A program made the position numbers and the translations under genes. The notes beneath the pieces are model-generated. The model was not told where the DNA came from. It made no database searches and was given only the letters and a program-made list of their open reading frames with translations. 64,000 nucleotides of DNA from Ceratodon purpureus (lineage: Eukaryota; Streptophyta; Bryopsida; Pseudoditrichales; Ditrichaceae), in the NCBI GenBank assembly GCA_014871385.1, contig CM026425.1:124001-188000 (forward strand). The letters are read 5' to 3'. This document shows positions 11,303 through 23,167 of this stretch, piece after piece; position 1 is the first letter of the stretch; every line of letters begins with the position of its first letter.

Positions 11303-14300
11303 TTTACCTATTACTGTATTGTCACGTCGCTTGAACTGCCAGAGCTTATCGTGGTTTGAAATGGTGTATATTTTATGCATCCAACTTAAAGTTGTATTGT
11401 ATTTGTCCCTTGCAAATTACTGCTGTACGCTCAGCCTCGCTTTTGTTCTGCAGTGACCAGACTCACTAGTACATCTGTTTAATGTAATGCACCACATAAA
11501 TTAAAAGATTGAATCTGTTAAACTGTTATTTCTATATTTTGACTCCCTACAACAGCTTTGCGTTCCCATTTGCCTCCGTATTTGTGGCCGTGGCTAGGGC
11601 GTAAAGAGTGGGGCAAAAGTGCAAAATTTGTGGAGATGCCTATGCCTTGGAGCTTATTGCTCCATAACGTGAGCCACTACGAAATTCAAAGTGCTCGATG
11701 ATTTTTTGATAAATTGCGTTTGTAGTCAAGATGGAGAGTTCAACTGGAGCTGTACTAAACTTGGTTGGAAGAAAACTTGGGAGTTGGTTGCTGAGCAAAG
11801 AAATTTCCCGAATACCAAGTTTTTGTCAGAATGGTGCCAGTAGTTTCTTGAACTTAGTTTTTATCAATCCTCTCTAAAGCTGAAAATTCAATATCTTCAA
11901 TTTTCGAAAGATATGGCTGTGTGTTCTCAATTAAAGAAATTGGTATTGTGATACATCAATGAGGTGAAAATTTACAAAAAAGTATTCAAAAGGAGATACC
12001 TTAATACTCACTATTCAGAGATTATTAGGTGGATAAGGTTGGTTGTCCTAATGCCAACCACTGCCCCAAATCCAACCAGTACATTTCCCAAAACTTATCA
12101 GGCCTAATTTCTAGATTGAGAAAAACAAGTACGTTTTTTAAAACCGACTAGGCCTAATTCCTAGATTGAGAAAATCAGATGTACCTCACTTGTACATTAG
12201 AGCATGTGATCGGAATTGGGTTACAAGTTACTTTGCACTTTGGAATTCTATAGAAAATTGAGAAATGCATAATTAAATGAGTTGATACATTGGAAGTATT
12301 GAGTGTTATAAAGAAGTTATGCATAGAGAAGATTATTGCATAATTCATTTCACATAATGCATTTGTGGTAGAACCTTACGTAAATTGTACCTTAAAAGTG
12401 TGAAGTACTAATATAAGTGATTTTTTAGTGCAAGGAAGGATTGCTTGGGAGTTATGGAGTGAAGGAGTTTATGGAGAATGCTAATTGCATGAGGTAATTA
12501 GTGTTTGCATAATCCAACATAATTAATGAACAAAGCAATGAGTGATAGAGAGACCTACATGGAGGAACTCCATGCCCAAAATGGTTTAAGGATAAAAGTC
12601 AACACGTGTAGTTGCAAGGTCCTTAACACTCCTTTTAACTAGACCTTAAGGCATATACCAATTTCCTTGGTTTGTTGAGAAACCTTAAGTCTTATTTGGC
12701 AAAGTGCCTCACAAACTAAAAAATAAGAGTTAAACTAAAGACATTTAGAATTAAAAACCTTCTTCTAGCTACTCAAAACATAGATATTTACCAAACTTAG
12801 ACGAACTTGACCCTCCAGTAGAATGAATTTAGAGTAAAACGGACTGCGGTGTTGTTTGAACACGAATTTCCACCTTACACCTCCAAGCACTGGAGGCGGT
12901 TGAATGGCGGTGTCATCGCCTGCTTCTTTGAAATTGGTTAGAAGGTCTATACCTAGATGAAAACATTCTATTTCTCCTGCTTTTCAAACATCTTTGACCC
13001 CTCAGAGACAATCATACGAGGTTGTTGTACCTGATTTTGTACCTCATTGAATAGAGAAATTGAGCAAGCCTTTTGTTCAAAGTAGAGACATTCTAGAGAG
13101 TAGATCTATAGGTAGAATCATTTGTAAGGCTATGCCAAAGTGTTGGCAAAACATTTGAGAATGTGATGTTCCTAACTTGGCATTGTCGACAATGTCAATT
13201 GTTGCCCCAATCCTCCTGATTTTCTAGACTCTAATCAACCCGTGCCTATTCTTCTACAGGACTAGATCTAGCAACCCTAGGTTTTAGCGCACCCTATTTT
13301 TTGACTTCAGTCAAACACTTCAATTTTTGCTGAATCACTTTCGCAGAGGGACGCCATCATGAAGGCCTTTCAAGACCTTAAAGCAAAGGGGAGAAGAAAT
13401 CCATCATATAGATTTCTAGTGGCCAATTCAATTAATTCATGTGAATGATACATTCATGATTCAATTTGCAATTAACAATATGATACTCTATTGTATCATT
13501 ATGCTATATTGTTTTCTAAATAGTTATGCTTGATTATGTTTAGGTTTATCAAAACTACTTGACCATAGAATTGGTCCAAATTATTTTCAATGGTGTAAAT
13601 TTTATCATAAGTCTTTTTAGTTCAATGTGAGCTAATTAATTACCTAGATGTGTTGGATGATTTTGATCTATTGTAGGTATCATATTGTTCATTACTTGCA
13701 TATCTTTCTTGATTGTATGTAACAAACTAACTCCAAAACACCTTTTTGCTCAATGTTTAACAAATCCACAATAATGGTAATACCTAATAAATAAGCTCAA
13801 TGCCAACAATATTAATTTAGTTCATTGTTAGGGAATATTTAGCTCACTGATGACTTAGGCAATGATTTAGTTTATTGTTAAGGAATCCTAGAAACTAGGG
13901 ATTTTAGTCCCATAATTGCCATTTTATCCCAAAATTAATGAATATGGTGCTGATGGATGTGTAGGACTTGCATACCTCTTGGGATATCTATTGGAACATG
14001 ATTGTGTGGGGGATCAAGAGATAAGGTGGATCTGGGTTTGGGAGGTGGTGACGGGTTTTGGTGGGGGGTTGGCGATGGCGGGGGAGAGCATCCGGTGGAG
14101 GCGGGGGATGTTGCATTTCGACTAGTACTGGTACTGGAACTGGTTTTGTTGGGGGAGTACCTATTCTCGAGCACCCACCTAGTTCAAGGCCCTACTAACC
14201 CATAATATTAAACTGAGCATAACTCCACCCAAAGTGGAGCTCATGATTACTTGCCTCTTACACACTTGCTTGGTGCCTTTCTTGTTCACAACCGTTGAAA

Positions 14301-14333
14301 GAAGTTTTCCACAAACTGGTAATTCTTGTTCAC
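11303..14333. other. AT-rich spacer, no gene seen
   Basis: The start (11303 to about 11520) is probably the 3' UTR of the methyltransferase gene. Beyond it I see no ORF with family resemblance. A short imperfect tandem duplication of about 50 bp lies at about 12080-12178, where the words ggcctaat and ctagattgagaaaa occur twice. Confidence 0.4.
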
Positions 14334-14449
14334 AAATGGGTGGGCATGTGATAGATAATAAGAAGAAAAGTGGATAGTTTCATGCTCCACCAAATGGGTG
14401 GGCATGTGATGGAGAAAAAGGAAAGTGGACGGTTTCATGCTCCACCTTT
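14334..14449. repeat. 58-bp tandem duplication
   Basis: Two consecutive copies of a unit beginning aaatgggtgggcatgtgat and ending tttcatgctccacc start at 14334 and 14392, a period of 58 bp. The second copy differs by a few substitutions and a small indel. Confidence 0.8.
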
Positions 14450-14725
14450 CTCTGATAATAGGAATCTACTTCTCCCACAATTTGAAAATTCATAATAAAT
14501 GGAGGTATACTTAGAAAATTATGATTCAACTTGGAATAATTTCCCACTGCAGGTGCTAATGTAAGGAAAAAAGATCATGTTGCCTATTTGTGAAGAAGTA
14601 CAAGAATTCCTTAAATGCTTGGGAATAGAGCAGATTAACCTTAGATGAGGCATTAAGATACAAGTTTGTCGTCAATAAATGGAACTGATCACATGATTTT
14701 GAGTGTTCGGATCGTGATATTTGAA

Positions 14726-14747
14726 GTGCTGTTCATGTGAACAGCAC
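14726..14747. other. 22-bp perfect palindrome
   Basis: The arm GTGCTGTTCA (14726-14735) is followed, after the central TG, by its exact reverse complement (14738-14747). Read as a single block the 22 bases are fully self-complementary. It lies about 580 bp beyond the 3' end of the transporter gene. No function is assigned. Confidence 0.75.
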
Positions 14748-15324
14748 ATTGTCCACTCGTCTGATTGTTTTCTTAGACTACTCGTTTGTGTCACATTTTA
14801 CCTTGTTATGTAAGTAGAATTTTGCTAGTTTTAATATTTGTATCTTTCTTCTTTTGTTTATGTGATTACGAGCTTGTACTCCTGATTCCTAAATTGCAGA
14901 TTCAGTATGGTGCTAAGATGCTGATGACGCTTTGTTCTTTTGCAGGGAGGTTGTAATATATCTTAGGTTGGCATAGTTGCTCTTTCACTTGACATTCAGT
15001 TCATCTAAACAAGCCTGCACTGCCGTTGCTATATAATTCGTTTGCAGCTTGTCTTAGTTGTACTGTACTGTACGTACAGATTTATAATTTACTATGGATG
15101 GACAACAGCTGACGTTGAGGTCGTCTGTATGTCTATGAACAGGCTAATCTATGATATAGAAATTATGTTCAAGATGTCAGATCCCTCCCAAACCCCGGGG
15201 GATCGTTTATGAACCATAGGTTTGACTGAATACTTTTCACTACTTCAGTAATCTCTATGGCCTGTTCAATCAATTGGGGCGGGATAAACCGTAACATTAC
15301 CAAGACAAGAACGTAAACCAGCTT

Positions 15325-17835
15325 CTACCATCCTTTGCCGATAAGCCACAGCCAGCCTGATAGTACGCCCAGTGAGAGACCCAAAATCAGAGCAAGCACC
15401 AAGAGGTTGCCTATAGCATTTTGTTCCGGGCCCTGCACACAATTCACAAGATAAGAAACATGAGCTCTAGTATCCTCAAGGCATTTGCAAGAAATAGCTC
15501 CACAGGCTGCACTAGCTCTTGCCAGTTATCAGATAATCAATCCAGGGAAACAAAAAATTAAACTCAGATCGCTCACAACTGCACTAAATTCAGCTGACAT
15601 GAAACTACTCACCGAGTATCCACGAGGAGGAAGCATGAACCCAAGGACTGATAACCATCCGTTCGTTAAGCCAAGCATGAGACACAAGAAGATCATCCAG
15701 CCTGCGTCGGCGTACTTGGCAGCGAAGTAGAAGCAAGGTATAAACAGACCGCGGGCCAGACAGAAAACAAACAGTCCTTTCCGTGACTCGAGGAAAAAAG
15801 GCTTCCATAGAGGCATGTAACGCCCCACAAAATCCCCCGCATTGAACAACGCAACTAACAGCAACGCATACCTGCCATTACAATCCAACTCCAATCCTCA
15901 GCAAGACCGTGAAACAGTGACGCCACTTACAAGCCTGACCCAATTTCCAGCATCTTCAAAACGTTGTGGACTGGTAAATATTTACCATGATCCAAGCTCG
16001 TGGTTCCCCGTGTCTTCATACAAAAATCCGGGAAATATGCTCAGTGATACTGTGTAGATGACGATCTGGTCCACAAGATAGTCCCAATTACGAAGTGCGA
16101 GCTGCCACACAGTCAGTCGCGTAGGTGGTTTGCCGATTTCGTCATCCTGCGAAGATTGACATCAATCAGGGTTTGAGTATTTGCAGAAAAGTATGGCGTG
16201 GAATGCGTGCTGATTGTTGCCCTGTGGATAGAGTGATGTAATCCTTACGTGCTCGGTTTGCAATCCAGCTGCAGCAAGATCGTCTTTCACCGTAAGAGCA
16301 CCCTGCTGGTGTGCAGCGATGCGGAACCCCTTGACCGCTTGCACCTTTGGGAAAACAAACGCATACAAGACGAAACCCAGCTGCATGCAAGCAGATCACG
16401 TAAGGAGGCTCAATCTTCCTAAATCATGAACAGCACATGTGAGCTCCTTATAATTCTCTTCAACAACAATTCCTCAATGTGTGAATGATCAGGGTATGTA
16501 ATCTTCAACAAAACGGAAACAAGACGAAACCCACCAGCTCGGTTAAGACCGAAATTGCGAAGAACGTCACTGCAATCACACCAATCCAACCAATGCATCG
16601 TCAGTCTCCGGATGCGGAACAATCGCCACATGATTAAACTTGTCCCGTCCGTTGAAGACTTACATGCGCCTTTTCGGATTCCAGAACGGGAGTCACCGAA
16701 AGCTGCTTTGGTCATGAACCGCAAAAGAGATGTTATCACTCCGGACATCGCAAGCCCTGCAGAGTACGCCTGCAGAGTACCATCGGCAAGAATCATAGTC
16801 AAAATTGGGCCTGCACTTCCAACCGAGATTTGCAGCTTATTGAACCCCACACATAAAACCTCGTCTGACGCATTCCAGAGGAGAAGGAGATTAAGAAATT
16901 GTGCCTGAATGTAAGTTGGCTCCATAAATGATAGATCACCAACAAGTGCGCCTTGAGCGGTTCCATCAGCAATTCCGACGCCGGCAACGAGAACGCACAC
17001 GCCCACATACGGACCCACACCGCCACGGCCAGAAGTTGCGACATCCACCTACACGAGGAGAATCATCTCCATAGAATGGAATAAGAGTCATACTAACTTC
17101 CAACGTCCATGGCCTAAAAAATAGACCATTCCCAACACCCCTTTTTCCATGAGCTTGGCAACCTAAGATTGAAACGACGCAACGAGAGGGCTTGCTCCTG
17201 TTTGCGAGGAAGCTAAGATGTCACTCACAAAAATGAAGAGCAATAAGAGAACAATGTAGCCGCCAAAGCCAAGCAAAACTCGCAGTCGCGTACTCACGCG
17301 CGCCTCGTAGATTGTGAAAATGAGCGTGGTGGTGAGCGCCAGAGGTTGGTAGATTAAAGTGAAGACGCGCGACGGATGGTAGTCCTGCATGCGATTGACC
17401 ATAAAACCACCACTTCTCTCACAAAGCACGCCCAGTTAATGTCCCAAAGGTCGAAGCTAAAAAATTCCAGGTTCAGAAATCACAGGAGAAATATATGCAG
17501 AGACTAGATACCGGAAATTTCTCATAGTAATAATCCCCAATGGTCAATATTGCGTTCCAAGGGAACAGAAAACTGAGCCCCAGCATCCAGCTCACTACAA
17601 GTCCCCTGAAATGCTCACTCTGCACTAGACACCCACAACCACGAAATCGACTAAAACTCTGCATGTCTTGCTTGAAAGTGAAATTGATTACAAGTAATAT
17701 TTGCGTTGTAAGAACAGAAAATGCAATCGACAGGCTTCTACAATCCTCCTCAGGGAGAATAGGTTTTAATAATGAAACTCATCATTCATGCATACATGCT
17801 GTGGAATGATGACATACCTTCCCTGGCGGAGTCAT
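15325..17835 (-). CDS. ENT: Equilibrative nucleoside transporter (ENT/SLC29 family)
   Basis: A multi-pass membrane carrier for nucleosides, at the plasma membrane or tonoplast in plants. Ten exons on the minus strand: 17835-17818, 17619-17512, 17384-17229, 17048-16905, 16769-16664, 16569-16535, 16380-16249, 16146-15986, 15871-15613 and 15432-15325. All phases match. The product is 408 aa, a normal plant ENT length, with a TAG stop. Landmarks: MLGLSFLFPWNAILTIGDYY in TM1, YHPSRVFTLIYQP, ATSGRGGVGPYVG, IADGTAQGALVGDLSFM, AGLAMSGVITSLLR followed by TKAAF, LYAFVFPK, a central hydrophilic loop, LSIFPGFLYEDTG, FNAGDFVGRYMPLW, YFAAKYADAGW, LGLTNGWLSVLGFMLPP and GPEQNAIGNLLVLALI. Intron 4 appears to use a GC donor (16904-16903); the rest are GT-AG. 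The first exon codes only six residues (MTPPGK). No internal stops, so it looks functional. Confidence 0.93.
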
Positions 17836-18249
17836 CTCGCCCAACCCAGCAGGAGTACTGTAAATAGGAGTTCTGTGAATGTGCAACGCTAGTGCACAAT
17901 GTTCGTTTAGAACGTACTACTAATAATGTGCTACCATGAATGGAGAGTCAGTCCTAGTCGACCAGAGAAAAGAAGAGAGACTCTTCTTCTAATTGATCTT
18001 CTTCGTCGAGTAATTGTTCGGTTTCTGCTGGCGCTGCCTCTGCGTGACGTATAAGTACTGATATATATACACACACACACAGTTGTCTTATATCTGATCC
18101 TGCGAGCGCTCCGCCTCATGATGCAGCTAGCGTCGATCGAGCTGGGAATATCCGACGTGACCGGTCACCGGAGTGGAAAACGTGCGACCATGGCCTGCAC
18201 GCCTTTCGGCGCTTTGGCAGTGACAGGCTACAGCAGAGATCAAAGACTC

Positions 18250-18252
<3 letters not shown>

Positions 18253-18282
<30 letters not shown>
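18253..18282. repeat. Poly-A run of 30
   Basis: Thirty consecutive A bases, about 420 bp upstream of the transporter start on its minus strand (there a T run). A smaller AC dinucleotide tract lies at about 18069-18081. This may be a retroposon tail or a nucleosome-excluding tract. No retroposon body was recognised next to it. Confidence 0.85.
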
Positions 18283-18283
<1 letters not shown>

Positions 18284-18467
18284 CAACTTGAAGGCTTCCT
18301 GAATGCATGGTGCACCACGAACAACGGAGAAGAAATAGAAAAATCAGAAGAAGTGACTACACTTGCTGACTCATGCCATCAGCCCAGTGACCGGCCTAAG
18401 GGAGAGGACCATCCTTCGTCCTTTAGGCTCTGACACACATTTAAAATGCTTTACAAAGTTGATGCAA

Positions 18468-19204
18468 GGGGGGAAGCACAATAAAGTGGACCACCAAGTG
18501 CAATATGTGATCACTAGGAAGTGAATATGAAGTGTGCTGTTTTTTATAGCTCAAAGCTGATTTTGAGCATTTTGGTGTAGTTTTTGAGCATTTTAGTCAC
18601 TTTTTAAGGTGTTCTAAGGTATCTTACACACATCTCCATGAAAAAAACATCTTCAATTGAAACTTTATTTGACCCCTAGTTCTAAATCATGAAAATGAAC
18701 TTTTTCAAAGTCTTGATTTCTTCATTTGGGGCCCTCTATTGTCTTTAGAGGATGTTTTTTCCAATTTAAAAAACAATGTTCGGTGAAAAAAACCTCACAA
18801 AAAGTTTCACCAAAAACAGTGTTTTAAAAACGTCCCGGGGATACTTTTCGCCAATCTAGGATTGCAAACACGGCCACCCGGATCATTTCTACAAGCGTAA
18901 TGTACAAATGAAGGGCCCCACAAAGTCAAAAGTGATTTCTGTCAAAACTACAATGTAATACGGTCACTTTTCCAAATGACTGCATTCACTTTGTTCAACT
19001 TTGTCGTGTTCATAGAGGTGTCTCAAGTCAACAACTACAAACGCAAATTTCGGAAGTTGTAGTACATCAAGTCTACTTTCCGTATCCTAAACTTAATTTC
19101 CCATCAAGAAGTTTTAGATGCCATTTTCTAGCGTGTTTACACAACAGGCTGAAATTGGCAATGAGCTAAGGACTTTTGTGGTCCACTTTATTGTGCTTCC
19201 CCCC
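18468..19204. mobile_element. MITE-like element with 27-bp perfect inverted ends
   Basis: The left end (18468-18494) starts with six G then AAGCACAATAAAGT and ends GGACCAC. The right end (19178-19204) is its exact reverse complement. The element is 737 bp and has no coding potential. Both sides carry GCAA immediately outside (18464-18467 and 19205-19208), a candidate 4-bp target duplication. The superfamily is unresolved. Confidence 0.8.
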
Positions 19205-19264
19205 GCAAAGGTGTCCCTCAAAAAAGTATAAATAAAATTAAAATTTGAGCATGTTTAGAATTTA

Positions 19265-19664
19265 AGGTAGAAGCACCCATGACGGTTACCTACCCCATGA
19301 CTGATATGTAGGCTTCCCCATTGCAGAGCAATGGAAAACCAATAACCGATAATTGATGAACAGTAGATTTAGGATGCATCCTCCAATAGAATGCCTCTGT
19401 GGGTGTGATGGAATCAAGTAGTCATATGTTTGTTCAATAATCTGAGTATTGTCAATCATTGGTACACCTATATGTCGGTTATGGATAAACCTAACTTTTG
19501 AACAAAATTTTTTGTAGTGATTTGAATTTTACTAAATTAATTTTGAAAAAATGCTCATTCTTCATGAACCTTATAATAATACGCACAAAAAATAACTTCT
19601 TATTGAAAACCCAAGATTTACTATGCTGAAATGCTTAAGTTATCGGTCATAGGTGCTTCTACCT
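19265..19664. mobile_element. Stowaway-like MITE, TA target site
   Basis: Inverted ends starting AGGTAGAAGCACC lie at 19265 and, reversed, end at 19664. About 20 of the first 24 bases match between ends. TA dinucleotides flank both sides (19263-19264 and 19665-19666), as expected for Tc1/mariner-type insertion. It is 400 bp and noncoding. Confidence 0.75.
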
Positions 19665-20379
19665 TACTGTGAATTTTTATATTGCTGGACCTAAAGTGCC
19701 AATTTGTCCCGCATAGGGTGGCCGCAAAGTTCAAAGGTTGAATTTTTTTTAAATTGAAGATTGAGTAAATTTTTAAATGTGAGCAAAAAAAGAGCTTGAC
19801 ATTGATTAAGGTTTGCGCTTAAAACGTTCAAGCCAATAGAATACGTAACTAGCAGCAATTGCAAGTGCGTCTAAGGAGGGTTCACTAGGTTTTTATGGAC
19901 CCGAGGTTCCAAGAAGAATTGTGCCTCTATATAGTAGAATTTGCAGCGGTGTTCAAAACCACCCACTCTTCACGCCTAGCCTAGCTTAGAGTAGCCTTAA
20001 TAAGTGTTCATTTCAAACCACCTTCACTGTTGGGTCCGCTCCTTTGATAGTACTTGCCTATGCTATGAATTAGCTTTGTCATGGCCGACAAATGCACATC
20101 CTCATGTTTGGTGTGCCAATGGCTCCCTTGCTTCATTGATTGTTCTTCTCAAATTTTGTCTCCGTCATTCTCCTCCCCTTCATTTATTCATTCACGTTCT
20201 CCTTTCCATAAAAGACTATCGTATAAAACCTTCCTACCACTACTACAATACTTTGCAATAATAAAAAACTAATGTGACTGAGGCCTCGCAAGTCGAGTCA
20301 AAGAGGAAACACCTTAAAACTATTGATTTCCAAGTAAACTTGAATTGAAAGCTTGCCATCACAAACGTGGATGGTTTGT
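19665..20379. other. Spacer, no gene seen
   Basis: AT-rich DNA with overlapping short ORFs in both strands but no recognisable motif or consistent exon chain. Confidence 0.35.
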
Positions 20380-20691
20380 GGCTCCGGAGTATCGTACACT
20401 TATGGTAAGCGAGGCTTGGAAACTTCACTGCAACGTATGCAAAAGAAACACTTATATTTGCAAGCCGTTGATGCCTTCTTGGTTGGAAAGATAGCACATC
20501 TCATTTGGAATAGCAAATTTGACAAGGATCTTTTCAAAGACAATGTAAAGATGTCTAGGTTTGGATTGGTGTTCAAAGAGCTTGCAACAGAAGACCCCAA
20601 GTCCTGCTCTACCTTGGCAAAGGTCGTCTTCGACTTGACAAGATCTCCTTATAATTTTGTGACACGTGGTATGAAGAGACACATGTCATAA
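20380..20691 (+). pseudogene. Unknown ORF, paralogue of 63086-63322
   Basis: The ORF ends at TAA at 20689-20691 and encodes a compact helical piece. It reads FLVGKIAHLIW, then LFKD, then an EDP followed by a LAKVVFDL motif, then SPYNF. The same motif order (FLVGYLAKMIW, LFKD, NEDP, LARVVDDL, LPYNF) appears at 63086-63322, so these are two copies of one family. The family is not one I can name. No start codon or upstream exon is secure. A repetitive GC-rich tail follows at 21072, as in the other copy. Confidence 0.45.
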
Positions 20692-21071
20692 GATGCGCTC
20701 CCGTTCAAGGGGAATGCCGCCCATGGCACATTTACTTCCATACCTTTGTCCTGCGGACAATGGATTGGGGGTGGATCGAACAGACACTTAATTCACGTCG
20801 ATCTCATCTAGAGACCGAAGTTCCTCTCTCTCCCCTTATAATTTTACAGTTCCAGATTCTTGATATCGCAACGAGATTTAGAATTACAATATGTTGTGGT
20901 AAAAATGTAATATTCCATGTTCTTTACATGATGGAAGGATTTTTTTGTAAGTGGTTGTTTGCCACAATTTTGGAGTACAATTTCCATGACATAATGCTTC
21001 ATTCTAGGATTCTCTTAATATATTTTCTAACCTTTTTGATGTCGCCCAATCTCGCTACTTCCCTAAACCCT

Positions 21072-21164
21072 CTACAACGCTTGCACCCTCCGAAGTGCTC
21101 GCACCCATCTGAGCGCCCTCCGAAGTGCTCGCGCACACCCATGCGCGCCCTTTGTAGCGCTAGG
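21072..21164. repeat. Short GC-rich array of GAAGTGCTCGC units
   Basis: Three to four degenerate units of the type ccctccgaagtgctcgc lie about 380 bp after the unknown ORF at 20380-20691. The unit resembles the long C-rich minisatellite at 63519-64000, which also follows the paralogous ORF. Confidence 0.55.
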
Positions 21165-21539
21165 TAAATTCATTTTACCCTTACAAATAGTCAACCGGTC
21201 AACAACCCTTATCAGATGGACGTGAGGATTTACTAGACGAACATGACGGACAGATGGACTTATGGACAATCTGTCTATATAGTCAACTATGTATTCCGGT
21301 TACTCATGGTGGCTATTGTGTAATCAAGATTTTAGTTATCGATGTTTCTCGGACCATGATATGATTCTACAGATGTCGCTCCAATAAATACACTCTATAA
21401 TCTCCTAATCCGATGATGATATTGGAATCAATACTGCAATGGCTGATTTATCATGAGGAGCAACTGAAAACCCAAAATTCAAAACCCAAAACCCCTAAAC
21501 CTAGGCCTTATGGGCATACAGAGTAGCAACCAAAACAGC

Positions 21540-22167
21540 CATCTAGGTAAGCCCATTTGAGATGGTCTATGGTACCCAACCTCTTCTGCCTACCGAATAT
21601 GTCGCTCCAAATTTTCAATCCTTGCATCCTAAGGATTATACTCCCTATCGGGTCCTTGGTGCTCGCATCCAAGATATCCATTATCTGGAAGAAATTTGGA
21701 CATTTGCCATCAGAAATATTGCTCACAATTTCACAAACAAGAATTAAGTGCAAGATATTTTCAATCAATCAAGCCACCCAAAGTTTTCCAAATAAGAGAC
21801 CAAGTTTTGTCGTGTCCGGTGCCCCAGGGATCCCAAGTTGCGAAGAACCAAATTTGAATCCATTTGGCATGGGCCTTACAGGGTCCAACTGGTATTGCCC
21901 AACAACATTGTACTCTTGGTAAATAGTGCTAACTTCAATAGTCAAGCAACCATAGTAAACTCCACAAAATTGAAACACTACCATTCGAAAAATTTAGCAA
22001 CGGCCCCCACACTTAGCCTGGGGAAAATTTATAATACCTTGGCCACCAAAGCCCTAGCCTATACAGACTCATGGATGGACACCCTTCCAATAGTCAGCCA
22101 CAAGGAGGACATGAACACCATGGAGATCCATGCAAGCCTCATTCAAGTCAGTTTACAAGACACCTAG
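21540..22167 (+). pseudogene. Ty3/gypsy integrase C-terminal remnant
   Basis: Read across shifting frames, this is the end of a gypsy integrase: MVYGTQPLLPTEYVAP, DYTPYRVLGARI, then the GPY/F block WHGPYRVQLVLPN and a VNSTKLKHY tail. It matches the corresponding stretch of the full-length element at 36.3-35.9 kb but is clearly divergent. The frame breaks between 21747 and 21838. It predates the solo LTR that follows and is not part of that insertion, because the LTR has its own target duplication. Confidence 0.8.
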
Positions 22168-22186
22168 GCTGCTTGGAGGCATCCCA

Positions 22187-22792
22187 TGTTAAAGGGATTT
22201 TTTGCCTTTTTATCTAGGAGCAGTAAAACAGGAGCAGGAATAGTAAACTGCCAGGAGCAGTAAAACAGTTAGTTACTGCGGATTTCTTAGTTACTGCGTT
22301 TTGGATGAAGTTTTGACAGTCGGATGAAAAATCGACTTGGATGAAAAATCGACAGATTGAAGGGCGGCTAGGGTTTGGGGGGGGTTAGTGAGGAGTGAAG
22401 GTGGCGGCTCTCACTCTCTCACACACTCTCTTGCAGATTTGTTTTGGCTATGGAGCTTAGATGATGATTAGGAGGTTAGGGAATTATGGGTAGTAGAGCA
22501 GGACAGTAAGGAGCAGGGACTGAATGTATAGGGCAGGATTTAATGAGCAGAGAAGACTCTTTTGAGTACATTGAAGTGTGTGTATTGAATGCTAGGATTT
22601 TGTGGGGAATGTGTGTTGGGTAGTTGCATTGATGGCAGTTTGCAGGGAGCAGGAGCTGGGTTTGTTGAGTATAGCCTAGGAGCAGGATCTTTGAGTAGGA
22701 ATAACTAGGTGGGTACTAAAAATTCTTGGGTTTTCCTTCAGATCTGGACAGTAGCTTAGCTTTCAAAGGGTGAGCTAAATCACCCTTTAACA
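22187..22792 (+). mobile_element. Solo LTR of the 30.9-44.6 kb gypsy family
   Basis: A 606-bp LTR runs from TGTTAAAGGG to CCCTTTAACA and is flanked by 5-bp direct repeats TCCCA (22182-22186 and 22793-22797). Its body is the reverse complement of the LTRs at 30929 and 43984 with substitutions and indels. Examples are the ggagcagtaaaacag words and the ggatgaaaaatcgac motif, here duplicated. The intact duplication shows that one complete insertion collapsed by LTR-LTR recombination. Confidence 0.92.
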
Positions 22793-23167
22793 TCCCACCG
22801 ATGGATAGACCACGTATTTCCTAGCCCCCGCATCATGAGGCTCCTGCAGCCACAATCTACGCTAGCAGCTAATCATCCCCTATGACACCTAGACATCAGC
22901 CCCGGCACTCTATGGAGACCCCTCCTTGTCCTATCTAGGCCGCCAAGGTCAAACCTCCCATCACCAAACACCCAGCGGTCTGCCTCCAGCTTCTTGGCCT
23001 AGAGGCTCGTCTCTCCTTCTTCTTCCCCATTGTCTTCCCCACTCCACAATACAACCATTGCTGCTTGACATTCCATATACGCTCCCCATAGACAGTCTCT
23101 ACACGGGTCTTAACCTGTTTAACGCCACACCTTGCATCCCCCTTAGCACCCGCACTAGTTAGTAGGC

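Noticed and set aside
13916-14205. Overlapping ORFs near 14 kb with Gly/Trp-rich sequence
   Set aside because: Both strands are open because of a GT-rich tract; no recognisable domain or neighbouring exon.
15325-15327. Genome-wide reassignment of TAG to an amino acid
   Set aside because: The transporter's last exon ends in TAG exactly at the family's usual C-terminus, and the phosphatase and unknown gene use TAA; a standard code is simpler.
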